A program made the position numbers and the translations under genes. The notes beneath the pieces are model-generated. The model did no database searches. It was not told the origin of the DNA and was given only the letters and a program-made list of their open reading frames with translations. 16,383 nucleotides of DNA from a bacterium. GTDB taxonomy: Bacteria; UBA9089; UBA9088; JAGUXG01. Shown piece after piece: positions 1 to 7,016 of the stretch. Position 1 is the first letter of the stretch, and the number at the start of each line of letters is the position of its first letter. Location: assembly GCA_030018505.1 (NCBI GenBank), contig JASEHO010000021.1:1-16383 (forward strand). The letters are read 5' to 3'.

Positions 1-28
1 ATGCTAAATTTGAAATGCTAAATTTGAA
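1..28. repeat. Two tandem copies of a 14-bp unit
   Basis: The window opens with ATGCTAAATTTGAA twice in direct tandem (1-14 and 15-28), followed by a partial third unit (ATG, 29-31). It lies downstream of the dprA stop codon in non-coding DNA. The array may continue beyond the window edge, so its true copy number is unknown. No function can be assigned. Confidence 0.6.
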
Positions 29-76
29 ATGATTTATCTCCGGACACTCCTAATGTATGGGCTTAAGCGGTTACTT

Positions 77-976
77 TCATTCTTCCATCACCCTTTCTAT
101 CATAGGGCCGAGTTCCTCAACTATCTCTATTGAAGAATCTGTAAGCTTTACCCCATCCTTTATCAGCTTATTTGTCCCACAACTTAAAGGAGAGGTAATA
201 GGGCCTGGAACAGCAAAGACCTCTCTTCCCTCTTCAATGGCTAATCTGGCTGTTATCAAGGCACCGCTTCTCTCTGCTGCTTCTACAACAACAATACCCA
301 AAGAAAGCCCAGCAATTATCCTATTTCTCTGAGGAAAATTCTCTTTTGATGGGGGTGTTCCTAAGGGAAACTCAGAAATGATAGCGCCGCTTGATGGAAT
401 TTCGGAAAATAACCTTCTATTCTCTTCTGGATAGACAACATCTATTCCGCATCCCAAAACTGCCAGAGTCCTTATGCCAACCTTTAGAGCTGTCCTATGC
501 GCCTCAGCATCTATGCCTTTTGCCAGACCTGAGACTATGGTAAACCCTGCTCTTCCAAGCTCAGAGACAAACTCTCTGGTCACCCTCTTTCCATAATCTG
601 ATGCCATTCTTGAGCCAACAATCCCAATTGAAAGCCTGTCTGTCTCTTTTATCTCGCCTTTTACATATAGAACTAAAGGTGGGTCGGAGATCAAAGAGAG
701 TGCTTTAGGATAAGATGTATCTCGGAAGGTTATAATCTTTATGGCCTCTTTTTCTGCCCTTTTTATCTCTTTTTTAGGCTCTATCTTCTTTTTGGCAGAA
801 AGGATAAGCTCCACATCATCCCTTTGCAAACCCTCTATTCTTTCTAAATCCTTTCTCTTTGCCTCCCAAGCCTTTTTTGGTGAGTTGAAAGCCTTAAGAA
901 GAAGGTGTTTTTTTCTTGCCGCAAGACAGACCATATTGAGACCTACAAGTGCTTGTAGGTCATTTGTGATATTCAT
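77..976 (-). CDS. dprA: DNA-processing protein DprA (Smf family)
   Basis: Binds incoming single-stranded DNA in the cytoplasm and loads RecA during natural transformation; the family also occurs in bacteria not known to be competent. Residues 1-65 resemble the helical SAM/HhH-like N-terminal region. Residues 80-285 form the Rossmann-fold core, with GIVGSR (118-123), SGLAKGIDAEAH (149-160), LGCGIDVVYPEENRRL (174-189), FPQRNRIIAGLS (214-225) and the ERSGALITA signature (235-243). At 299 residues it lacks the C-terminal winged-helix domain of longer homologues, a common variant. The ATG at 976 overlaps the end of the upstream LysM-FecR gene by 17 nt and has no Shine-Dalgarno of its own, so translation is probably coupled. 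No other competence gene is visible nearby. Family call is near certain. Confidence 0.95.
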   Translation of the reverse strand: MNITNDLQALVGLNMVCLAARKKHLLLKAFNSPKKAWEAKRKDLERIEGLQRDDVELILSAKKKIEPKKEIKRAEKEAIKIITFRDTSYPKALSLISDPPLVLYVKGEIKETDRLSIGIVGSRMASDYGKRVTREFVSELGRAGFTIVSGLAKGIDAEAHRTALKVGIRTLAVLGCGIDVVYPEENRRLFSEIPSSGAIISEFPLGTPPSKENFPQRNRIIAGLSLGIVVVEAAERSGALITARLAIEEGREVFAVPGPITSPLSCGTNKLIKDGVKLTDSSIEIVEELGPMIERVMEE

Positions 977-2762
977 GCATCAGAGGTTGAATGAAGACAG
1001 AGAAGGAGCAGTCTTTGGTTTCATTGCCTGCCTTGTCAATAGCCTTATATCTTAAAATATGAAGCCCCTGCTCCTTGATAGATATAGGGCCATTATACCT
1101 GATCATTTTACCACTGTCTATTTGGTAGAAGATAGCAGAAACCCCAGCAGGCTTATCAGAAGCATCAATGGTGATTGTGGCATTGTCTGGAAGCATATAG
1201 TTCTTATTATAGATAGCCAGCTCTGGATTAGTCACAATCTTTATCTCCGGGCCATTCTTATCTAAGGAAAAGGAGAGTAAGTTGTCCTTTGATATATTTC
1301 CCACACTATCCTCTACCCTCCATATAACCTGATATTCTCCCTCTGCGGAAAGAGAAAACTCAGCCTGCTTCAGGTAAGCAAAGACCTCGTTTCCTATACC
1401 AACCTGAATTCTGGAAAGCCCTGAAAGATTATCACTGCCTGTTATGGTAAAGGTAGCATCCTCCTTCAAGAAGCCATTTTTAAGAGGGGTTGAAATGCTG
1501 AGTGTTCCCTGAGGTGGTGTGCCATCAGAAATAATTGAAAGGTTTTTTTCTTCTGCTTCCTCACCCAACATATCTATAGCTTGATAAACTATGCTATGCT
1601 TCCCTTCTTTTAATCTCATTGGCTCCTTATAGAACCCCTCTTTTCCATCAATATTCAGCCTTATCTTGCCGATAGAGTTATCAGCATATTCTGGGTAGAA
1701 GTAAAGGATAGAGTCAGTAGAGATATAGGTATAACCATTATTCTGATGTATCCTGGTTAGCTTTTCTGCGTAGAGCGGTCTATTCTCCCATCTTATCCCA
1801 ACCCTCCTTTCTACAGCAAACCTTCTCATTTCACTGAATCTGCCTATAATCCCTTTCTTATCAATTGAGGCTACCCGAAAGAAGTAAAGATCCTCTTTTA
1901 ATGGCCATGACAGCTCTTCTTTTTTTGGAAAGGATTCAAAGACTAAAGGAATAAAGGATGGGTCATTAGCCACTTCTACATAATATGCATCAGCCTCTTT
2001 GCCCCAACTAAATCTTGGTTTCATATTCCCAGTTATCATTCCATTTTCAGGAAAGGTAATGTCTGGAGGCTCTAAGAGGAGGACTGGTTCTTGCGGGATA
2101 CCATCAGAATCTGTTTGATTCCCATAGCCAGCAGATATCTCTATCTTCCTATCCTTTCCCATCACCACCCCTTTTCCTTCAAAGATAGAGACCGTAGTTA
2201 TTCCCTGAAGAGAATAGCTCACCAAAGCATTCCCCCTTGTCTCTAAGATTGAGTTGGTCATTACCCTAACGCCTCTCTTTTCTTGTTTTGCCACCAAAAC
2301 CCTTCCCTTTATTAGCCTCAGCAAGAGCATTCCATCAGCCTCTACACCCTTTAACTTAATCTGGGTATTGGGCATCAATTGAATAAGACCATCCCTTCCA
2401 AAGAGAATCTCTACCTTTGAACAAGCACCAGTGGTCACCTCGTCATAGGATGAGACCCTGTCAGAAATCCTGGACACCTTTCCTTGTATCTGCACATTTC
2501 CAAACAGGTTTATTACCTCTCCTTGTTCCAATCTGCCTATCCTGTCTAAATCTTTTTCATGGGGCGGAAAGAGAATTTTGTCCTTAGGATAGATAAGATG
2601 AGGGTTCCTCATCTTATTGTATCTGGCAATCTCAGGCCATTTGAAAGGATTACCCAAATGCTTTTTGCAAAGATGCCAAAGGGTATCTCCTTTGACAACA
2701 ACTACCTCTTTCCCCCAGCAAACTATGCTTCCCAATAAAACTATTGCTATTACTTTTTTCAT
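960..2762 (-). CDS. Secreted LysM-FecR protein with Ig-like/OmpL47-type repeats
   Basis: Residues 1-18 look like a signal peptide: MKK, a hydrophobic stretch, then a Cys that does not fit a classical lipobox. Residues 19-66 form a LysM domain (KGDTLWHLCKKHLG, IYPKDKILFP), which binds peptidoglycan or other GlcNAc polymers. Residues 80-235 resemble a FecR-type domain (EILFGRDGLIQLMPNTQIKL, LLRLIKGRVLV, ILETRGNALVSYS). Residues 245-317 are fibronectin-III-like (FSWGKEADAYYVEVANDPSF). Residues 345-590 hold about three Ig-like/OmpL47-type repeats with SDNLSG and YKAIDKAGN motifs. Domain logic suggests a periplasmic or surface cell-wall-binding protein, not a sigma-factor regulator: no sigma factor is adjacent and there is no internal TM segment. 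The ATG at 2762 has a perfect AGGAGG at 6-nt spacing. It heads the unit with dprA. Exact role unknown. Confidence 0.85.
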   Translation of the reverse strand: MKKVIAIVLLGSIVCWGKEVVVVKGDTLWHLCKKHLGNPFKWPEIARYNKMRNPHLIYPKDKILFPPHEKDLDRIGRLEQGEVINLFGNVQIQGKVSRISDRVSSYDEVTTGACSKVEILFGRDGLIQLMPNTQIKLKGVEADGMLLLRLIKGRVLVAKQEKRGVRVMTNSILETRGNALVSYSLQGITTVSIFEGKGVVMGKDRKIEISAGYGNQTDSDGIPQEPVLLLEPPDITFPENGMITGNMKPRFSWGKEADAYYVEVANDPSFIPLVFESFPKKEELSWPLKEDLYFFRVASIDKKGIIGRFSEMRRFAVERRVGIRWENRPLYAEKLTRIHQNNGYTYISTDSILYFYPEYADNSIGKIRLNIDGKEGFYKEPMRLKEGKHSIVYQAIDMLGEEAEEKNLSIISDGTPPQGTLSISTPLKNGFLKEDATFTITGSDNLSGLSRIQVGIGNEVFAYLKQAEFSLSAEGEYQVIWRVEDSVGNISKDNLLSFSLDKNGPEIKIVTNPELAIYNKNYMLPDNATITIDASDKPAGVSAIFYQIDSGKMIRYNGPISIKEQGLHILRYKAIDKAGNETKDCSFSVFIQPLMHEYHK

Positions 2763-2783
2763 TATTTACCTCCTGTTAAATTT

Positions 2784-2813
2784 ATTATAGTTTCTTTTCT
2801 TTCTACCTGTCAA
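2784..2813 (-). promoter_or_regulatory. Sigma-70-type promoter of the LysM-FecR/dprA unit
   Basis: On the minus strand, TTGACA (2813-2808), an 18-bp spacer, then TATAAT (2789-2784): both hexamers match consensus. Predicted transcription start is near 2777, giving a leader of only about 15 nt that consists mainly of the AGGAGG ribosome-binding site (2774-2769) and a 6-nt spacer to the ATG at 2762. Confidence 0.85.
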
Positions 2814-3378
2814 GTGGTTTTCTGTTGTGTGTTACAGCCAAATAGAAATGTCCTATTTTCCATTAGATGAAAAATATCTTTTATATGGGTTTATCTTAAA
2901 CCTCCTCCATGGATTACCTAATGGAGGAATATGTATCTTCCTTATCTAAAAATTGCTCTTTTTCTTCTTTTTGTTTTAATGGTCTTTTTTCTATCTTTTC
3001 TCTATTTAAGCTCAATATCATTATAGGTGATATGTACTACAGTTGTCTATTCTTTCTTCTACCACGACAGACTTTATTCTGGTATTTTTAGGAGTCTCTT
3101 CAATCTGATAGAGCCTCGGTGTTGTGAGCTATGGTAAAGTCGTTCCTTAGAACCCTCGTAACTGTTTACCTAACTTCCGTAAAAATACTGAAAGACTTGA
3201 GTTCACGGAGCCCTCTGGTTAATCTTTGCTTCAAGAGAGCTAAAGTGTTACAAGGGTTTAAGTGTTAATAATCTTACCTTCGCTCTCCTCCTTGACCCCT
3301 CTACCCTTGAACCCTTTTTAATCTTAAATTTTTCCAAGGCTGATTTATTCAGGCATCCATAGGCATTAAAAAAATTCC
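2814..3378. other. Long intergenic region without a convincing gene
   Basis: This stretch separates the divergent LysM-FecR and rplF transcription units. In most bacteria rpsH (S8) would lie directly upstream of rplF; no S8-like frame is present in any reading direction. Contents seen: a 7-bp inverted repeat CCTCCAT/ATGGAGG (2904-2910 and 2921-2927), pyrimidine-rich DNA at 2940-3065, a diverged copy of the palindromic element (3158-3252), and short CCCTTGAACCC-like repeats at 3293-3320. On the minus strand two ~35-codon frames abut in TAATG fashion at 3021, but they have no ribosome-binding site or recognisable family, so I do not call them genes. Confidence 0.6.
3158..3252 (-). repeat. Diverged, inverted relative of the 143-bp palindromic element
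   Basis: Begins GTAACTGTTTACC (3158-3170), the same end sequence as the reverse complement of the copies at 5501 and 8601. It ends AAAGTGTTACA (3242-3252), which on the minus strand reads TGTAACACTTTA followed by a degenerate TTGAAG segment, matching their left ends. The interior lacks the GGTAATCG tandem arms and is only about 95 bp. The termini are embedded in a further palindrome, AACCCTC...AAGGGTT, seen only at this copy. Confidence 0.6.
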
Positions 3379-3408
3379 TTGCCAATAATCTCCTTCTGTG
3401 TCTATAAT
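3379..3408 (+). promoter_or_regulatory. Sigma-70-type promoter of rplF, predicted to give a leaderless mRNA
   Basis: TTGCCA (3379-3384), an 18-bp spacer, TATAAT (3403-3408). The expected transcription start, about 7 nt after the -10 box, falls on or next to the ATG at 3416. The GTG at 3398 lies inside the promoter and the ATG at 3410 lies 1 nt after the -10 box, so neither can be the start of a transcript from here. There is no Shine-Dalgarno in front of 3416. Confidence 0.75.
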
Positions 3409-3415
3409 AATGTTT

Positions 3416-3952
3416 ATGTCACGGATTGGAAGAAAACCTATCTCTATTGCAGATGGAGTGAAAGCCAGGGTAGAGAATGGAAAGATAGAGGTATCAGGGC
3501 CTCGGGGCACTCTCTCTCAACCCTTACACCCAAAGATTGGAGTAGAAATAGGAGGTAATACAATAACTGTTCAGAGATCTGCGGAAGATAAGCTTTCTCG
3601 TTCCCTCCATGGTCTTTTTAGAAGCCTCATCAATAATATGGTAATTGGTGTAAGCCAGGGATATGAGAAGATTCTTATTCTTACTGGTGTAGGCTGGAGG
3701 GCACAAATGAAGGGAAAAGACCTTGAACTTAATGTTGGTTATTCTCACCCGGTTATCTTCTCTCCTCCAGAAGGAATTGCTATCTCTACTGAAAAAGAAA
3801 AGATAAAGATTGCCGGAATTGACAAACAGCTTGTTGGAGAGACATCTGCCCAGATTAGAGAGATACGCAAGGTTGAACCATATAAAGGTAAGGGACTAAG
3901 GTATGCTGATGAGTATGTGAGAAGAAAGGTAGGAAAGACAGGTGCAAAATAA
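3416..3952 (+). CDS. rplF: 50S ribosomal protein L6
   Basis: Large-subunit protein near the GTPase-associated centre. The start at 3416 gives a 178-residue protein beginning MSRIGRKPI, the standard L6 N-terminus; longer in-frame starts (3398, 3410) overlap the promoter and add atypical residues. Visible hallmarks are the N-terminal repeat (VSGPRGTLSQPLHP), LTGVGWRAQMKGKDLELNVGYSHPV in the C-terminal repeat, and the C-terminal signature EVRKVEPYKGKGLRY in the form REIRKVEPYKGKGLRYADE. The TAA overlaps the rplR ATG by 1 nt. Unusually, no rpsH precedes it; instead it has its own promoter and probably a leaderless start. Identity is certain. Confidence 0.98.
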   Translation: MSRIGRKPISIADGVKARVENGKIEVSGPRGTLSQPLHPKIGVEIGGNTITVQRSAEDKLSRSLHGLFRSLINNMVIGVSQGYEKILILTGVGWRAQMKGKDLELNVGYSHPVIFSPPEGIAISTEKEKIKIAGIDKQLVGETSAQIREIRKVEPYKGKGLRYADEYVRRKVGKTGAK

Positions 3953-4305
3953 TGGAAGGAAAGAACGAAAAAAGACAGAAAAGAAGACAAAGAGTAAGAA
4001 AGAAGGTCTATGGAACTCAAGAGAGACTGAGGCTTTCTGCCCATAAAAGCGTAAAGCATATTTATGCTCAGATAATTGATGATGATAAGGGGCATACCTT
4101 AGCTGTTGCTTCATCTTTAGATAAAGAGATACGAGAAACGAATTCTCCAAAAAGGCAAGAGGCAAAGAAGGTAGGAGAGCTTTTAGCCAAAAGATCAAAA
4201 GAAAAAGGCATAGAAAAGGTTGTCTTTGATAGAGGTTTTCACCCCTTTTCTGGCAGGATAAAAGAATTAGCCATAGGCGCAAAAGAAGGAGGGCTTATAT
4301 TTTAA
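3952..4305 (+). CDS. rplR: 50S ribosomal protein L18
   Basis: 5S rRNA-binding protein of the large-subunit central protuberance, 117 residues, a normal length. A basic N-terminal tail (KRQKRRQRVRKKVYG) is followed by the L18 core: RLRLSAHKSVKHIYAQIIDD, ASSLDKEIR, KVGELLAKRSKEKGIEKVVFDRGF and the C-terminal GRIKELAIGAKEGGL. Its ATG overlaps the rplF stop (TAATG at 3950-3954) and rpsE follows after 2 nt, so the three are surely co-transcribed. Order rplF-rplR-rpsE is the conserved core of the spc operon. Confidence 0.98.
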   Translation: MEGKNEKRQKRRQRVRKKVYGTQERLRLSAHKSVKHIYAQIIDDDKGHTLAVASSLDKEIRETNSPKRQEAKKVGELLAKRSKEKGIEKVVFDRGFHPFSGRIKELAIGAKEGGLIF

Positions 4306-4307
4306 TA

Positions 4308-4811
4308 ATGAAAGAAGAAGTTGAATTGACTCAAGAATTGCCTTTAAGTGAAAAGGTGCTTTCAATCAGAAGGGTAACAAAGGTTGTTAAGGGTGGAAAA
4401 AAGATGCATTTCTCTGCCCTTGTTATCGTGGGAGATGGGGTTGGCAGATGTGGTATTGGTATGGGAAAGGCAAACGAGGTTCCCAAGGCAATAAAGAAAG
4501 CAATACTTAGGGCACAAAAACAGATGACAGAGATACCTTTAGCTGGACCAACCCTGCTTTATGATGTGACAGTTAAAAAAGGAGCAAGTGTGATTATGCT
4601 CAAACCTGCTTCTCCTGGAACAGGAATCATAGGTGGCAAAAGTGTCAAGGCTGTTTTAGAAGCACTTGGTGTTCGAGATGCTATTACTAAGTCTATGAAG
4701 AGCAATAATCCTATCAATGTAGTAAGGGCAACAATAGAAGGGCTCAAGATGATGAAGACAATCCATGAAAGGAATACAATAAGAAAGAAGATAGAAGAAC
4801 CAGTAGTATGA
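4308..4811 (+). CDS. rpsE: 30S ribosomal protein S5
   Basis: Small-subunit protein involved in decoding fidelity and mRNA unwinding at the entry channel; 167 residues, typical length. Residues ~19-80 carry the double-stranded-RNA-binding-like N-terminal domain (RRVTKVVKGGKKMHFSALVI, GDGVGRCGIGMGKANEVPKA). The C-terminal domain includes LKPASPGTGIIGGKSVKAVLE and the segment around RDAITKSMKSNNPINVVRAT. GAAGGAGGG occurs inside the end of rplR but about 16 nt upstream, so coupling is more likely than independent initiation. The next genes of a standard spc operon (rpmD, rplO, secY) are absent; purN begins 4 nt before the rpsE stop. Confidence 0.98.
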   Translation: MKEEVELTQELPLSEKVLSIRRVTKVVKGGKKMHFSALVIVGDGVGRCGIGMGKANEVPKAIKKAILRAQKQMTEIPLAGPTLLYDVTVKKGASVIMLKPASPGTGIIGGKSVKAVLEALGVRDAITKSMKSNNPINVVRATIEGLKMMKTIHERNTIRKKIEEPVV

Positions 4812-5404
4812 AGATTGGGGTATTGATCTCTGGAAGGGGATCAAACCTGGCCGCTATAATTTCCGCTATTAAATATAAGAAGATTCCTGCCGAAATCAAT
4901 TGTGTTATAAGTGATAGAGTCTCTGCAAAAGGGTTAGAAATATCCGCAATAAATAAAATACCAGCAATATTTATAGATCCAAAAGGACTAACAAGAGAAG
5001 AGTATGATCATCTTCTTGTAACTGAGCTAAAAAAACAAGGGGTAGAATTGGTCTGTCTGGCTGGGTTTATGAGGATAATCTCTCTATATTTTGTGAGAAG
5101 CTTTCCCAATAGAATTATGAACATCCATCCAGCTCTCCTTCCTTCATTTCCTGGCTTATCTTCCCAAAAACAGGCTTTAGAGTATGGAGCAAAGGTCTCT
5201 GGATGCACTGTTCATTTTGTTGACGAAGGATGCGACACAGGTCCTATTATCCTGCAAAAGGCTGTGCCTATATTAGAGGATGATACAGAAGAGAGTCTGG
5301 CAAAGAGAATCTTAGCTGAAGAGTATAAACTTTATCCAGAGGCTATATCCTTGTTTTGCCAGGGGAGACTGAAGGTAGAGGGAAGAAGGGTGAGGATAGT
5401 TTAA
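4808..5404 (+). CDS. purN: Phosphoribosylglycinamide formyltransferase PurN
   Basis: Transfers the formyl group of 10-formyl-tetrahydrofolate to GAR, the third step of purine synthesis (cytoplasm). The 198-residue protein has the phosphate-binding loop ISGRGSNL (7-14), the catalytic region MNIHPALLPSFPG (104-116, with N105 and H107) and HFVDEGCDTGPI (136-147, with D143), matching the Asn-His-Asp triad of the E. coli enzyme. ATG overlaps the rpsE TGA (ATGA, 4 nt), so it is the last gene of the ribosomal-protein transcript, an unusual partner. It converges with glyA, which supplies one-carbon units to the same folate pool. Full length with no visible defects. Confidence 0.97.
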   Translation: MKIGVLISGRGSNLAAIISAIKYKKIPAEINCVISDRVSAKGLEISAINKIPAIFIDPKGLTREEYDHLLVTELKKQGVELVCLAGFMRIISLYFVRSFPNRIMNIHPALLPSFPGLSSQKQALEYGAKVSGCTVHFVDEGCDTGPIILQKAVPILEDDTEESLAKRILAEEYKLYPEAISLFCQGRLKVEGRRVRIV

Positions 5405-5408
5405 TGGA

Positions 5409-5500
5409 GGAATTATAGTAAGTATTGGTCAAAAGTTCCCATAAAATGAAAATATCGAATGTAGAAGGAAAAAGGAGCACCAGAACAGAAAGTAAAGAAT
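5409..5500. repeat. Dispersed AG-rich repeat, copy 1
   Basis: Non-coding segment between purN and the palindromic element. It shares the exact 19-mer AAGGAAAAAGGAGCACCAG (5465-5483) with 16260-16278, plus flanking blocks GGAATT...GTAA (5409-5420), CAAAAGTT (5430-5437) and TAAAGAAT (5493-5500), in the same order at both sites but with different gaps. The shared block ends exactly where the TGTAAC end of the next element begins. Confidence 0.6.
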
Positions 5501-5643
5501 TGTAACACTTTACTCAATTTGAAGTATGGTAATCGGTAATCAGGTAATCGGTAACAACCAATGGATACTTTTCTTCACCGATAACCGATTACCGATAACC
5601 TCTTACTATTTACCTTGCACTTCTATCTCGGTAAACAGTTACA
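5501..5643. repeat. Palindromic MITE-like element, copy 1 (143 bp)
   Basis: Terminal inverted repeats TGTAACACTTTACTC / GTAAACAGTTACA are imperfect beyond the outer 6 bp. Inside lies a long hairpin: left arm 5528-5555 made of GGTAATCG/GGTAATCA units, right arm 5577-5600, pairing at about 22 of 24 positions with one bulge. The loop is about 21 nt. It fills the gap between convergent purN and glyA and ends 1 nt from the glyA stop codon. It has no coding capacity. A second copy at 8601-8744 shares the same ends and most of the interior. Confidence 0.85.
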
Positions 5644-5644
5644 A

Positions 5645-6856
5645 TCATTCAGGGATGGGAAATTTTTTGGTTAAGGCAAGAACCTCATCTTTAACATCTA
5701 CCTTCTTTCGTAAAATTTTATCAATCGCATAGGCTATTCTTTCCATTTCAGCCTCTTTCATTCCCCTTGTAGTCAAAGCAGGTGTGCCGAGCCTTATACC
5801 AGAAGTGATAGATGGGGACTTCTGGTCATAAGGGATAGCGTTCTTATTCACCACTATTCCTTCTCCATAAAGCATTGCCTCTGCCTCTTTTCCTGTGAGA
5901 CCTTCTTTACTTAGATCAACCAAAAGAAGGTGGTTGTCTGTTCCTCCACTTACAAGTGTGAGACCCAAAGAAATAAGGGTATCTGCTAACACTTTAGCAT
6001 TCCTGGTAATCTGAACTGAATATTCCTTGAAATCAGCAGATAAAGCCTCCTTGAAACAAACAGCCTTGCTGGCTATAATATGCATCAGTGGTCCTCCCTG
6101 TATCCCTGGAAAGACAGCCTTATCAATGAGCCTTCCATACTCCTCTTTAGTGATGATCATTCCACCTCGGGGCCCCCTCAAGGTTTTATGTGTAGTTGTA
6201 GTTATTATGTGGCAGGATTCTATCGGCGATGGATGTGCGCCACCAACTATTAAGCCAGCAATATGGGCGATGTCTGCCAAAAGCAGGGCGCCTACGCTAT
6301 CTGCAACCTCACGGAACTTCTTAAAATCTATTATTCTTGGGTAGGCTGATGCTCCGCAAACGATCATTCTTGGTCTGTGAGCCAAAGCCAACTCCCTTAT
6401 CTTTTCAAGGTCTATCAGGTGTGTCTTTGGGTCAACGCTATAAGTGACAACATTATATAGAATTCCTGAGAAGCTGACCTTGCTTCCATGGGAAAGATGT
6501 CCTCCACAGGCTAAGTCCATTGCCATTATAGTGTCGCCTGGTGAAAGAAAGGCAAGGTAGGCGGCCATATTAGCCTGTGTTCCTGAGTGAGGCTGGACAT
6601 TTACATACTCTGCCTTGAATAACTCCTTTGCCCTCTGTATAGCCAGGGTTTCTATTCTATCGCAAAACTCACACCCGGCATAATACCTTGCCCCAGGATA
6701 CCCTTCTGCATACTTGTTTGTCAAAACAGAGGCACAGGCTTCCCTCGTAGCCTTGCTGGCATAATTCTCTGAAGCAATCAGGTTTAATGTTTTCTCCTGC
6801 CTCTCTCTATCAGCAAAAATGAGTTCTTTTATTCTTGGGTCTATATCTTTTAGCAT
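5645..6856 (-). CDS. glyA: Serine hydroxymethyltransferase
   Basis: PLP-dependent enzyme converting serine and tetrahydrofolate to glycine and 5,10-methylene-THF, the main entry of one-carbon units (cytoplasm). The 403-residue protein is close to the usual ~415. Hallmarks: TLNLIASENYAS (23-34), KYAEGYPGARYYAG (48-61), NVQPHSGTQANMAAY (86-100), LLADIAHIAGLI (192-203), the PLP-lysine motif TTTTHKTLRGPRGG (219-232, K224) and GIQGGP. The ATG at 6856 has no clear Shine-Dalgarno. Its stop TGA (5647-5645) is followed in frame, two codons on, by a TAA inside the palindromic element. It has its own promoter and diverges from hpf. Confidence 0.98.
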   Translation of the reverse strand: MLKDIDPRIKELIFADRERQEKTLNLIASENYASKATREACASVLTNKYAEGYPGARYYAGCEFCDRIETLAIQRAKELFKAEYVNVQPHSGTQANMAAYLAFLSPGDTIMAMDLACGGHLSHGSKVSFSGILYNVVTYSVDPKTHLIDLEKIRELALAHRPRMIVCGASAYPRIIDFKKFREVADSVGALLLADIAHIAGLIVGGAHPSPIESCHIITTTTHKTLRGPRGGMIITKEEYGRLIDKAVFPGIQGGPLMHIIASKAVCFKEALSADFKEYSVQITRNAKVLADTLISLGLTLVSGGTDNHLLLVDLSKEGLTGKEAEAMLYGEGIVVNKNAIPYDQKSPSITSGIRLGTPALTTRGMKEAEMERIAYAIDKILRKKVDVKDEVLALTKKFPIPE

Positions 6857-6913
6857 GATATTAGATAAATCTGTCTCTGATAATTGTTGCTAATCAATGA
6901 ACTATGATAGATA

Positions 6914-6943
6914 AATATAATAGATAGAATAATTTAGTGTCAA
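6914..6943 (-). promoter_or_regulatory. Sigma-70-type promoter of glyA
   Basis: Minus strand TTGACA (6943-6938), 18-bp spacer, TATATT (6919-6914). The start would fall near 6907, leaving an A/T-rich leader of about 50 nt without an evident ribosome-binding site. It is back-to-back with the hpf promoter; the two -35 boxes are 37 bp apart, so a single regulator could affect both. Confidence 0.8.
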
Positions 6944-6980
6944 CCCACAATTTTTGGCTGTAACAATCGTAAGAAAAAAA

Positions 6981-7010
6981 TTGACAAAAGGGCAAAAAAT
7001 TTAATATAAT
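6981..7010 (+). promoter_or_regulatory. Consensus sigma-70-type promoter of hpf, predicted leaderless
   Basis: TTGACA (6981-6986), 18-bp spacer, TATAAT (7005-7010); both hexamers are perfect. The GTG start codon of hpf is at 7017, 6 nt after the -10 box, where transcription itself would be expected to begin. No Shine-Dalgarno can fit between promoter and start codon. Confidence 0.88.
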
Positions 7011-7016
7011 TATCTG

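Noticed and set aside
2909..3091. 60-codon plus-strand frame, Phe/Ser/Leu-rich
   Set aside because: No ribosome-binding site or recognisable family; composition follows from the pyrimidine-rich DNA of this gap, and its start lies in a small inverted repeat.
2914..3128. Two ~35-codon minus-strand frames joined by TAATG at 3021, the first reading plausibly (LYQIEETPKNTRIKSVVVEE)
   Set aside because: The first has no start codon and is bounded by a stop at 3129, and the second is a low-complexity Lys/Glu run. They might be remnants of a decayed gene, but nothing identifies one.
3100..3260. tRNA or other structured RNA upstream of rplF
   Set aside because: I could not find a cloverleaf, a T-loop GTTC motif in the right place, or a CCA-ready acceptor stem; the only structure is the terminal repeat of the diverged element.
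3398..3415. GTG at 3398 or ATG at 3410 as the rplF start
   Set aside because: Both fall inside or next to the -10 box and would add residues before the standard MSRIGRKPI terminus.
5528..5600. GGTAATCG tandem units as a CRISPR array or replication iterons
   Set aside because: Units are 8 bp, contiguous, without unique spacers, and repeated in inverse orientation as a hairpin; there are no cas or replication genes nearby.
5501..5643. Palindromic element as an ordinary rho-independent terminator
   Set aside because: The stem is long and AT-rich with a 21-nt loop, and no clear run of T follows on either strand; a role in transcript ends is possible but not by the classical signature.
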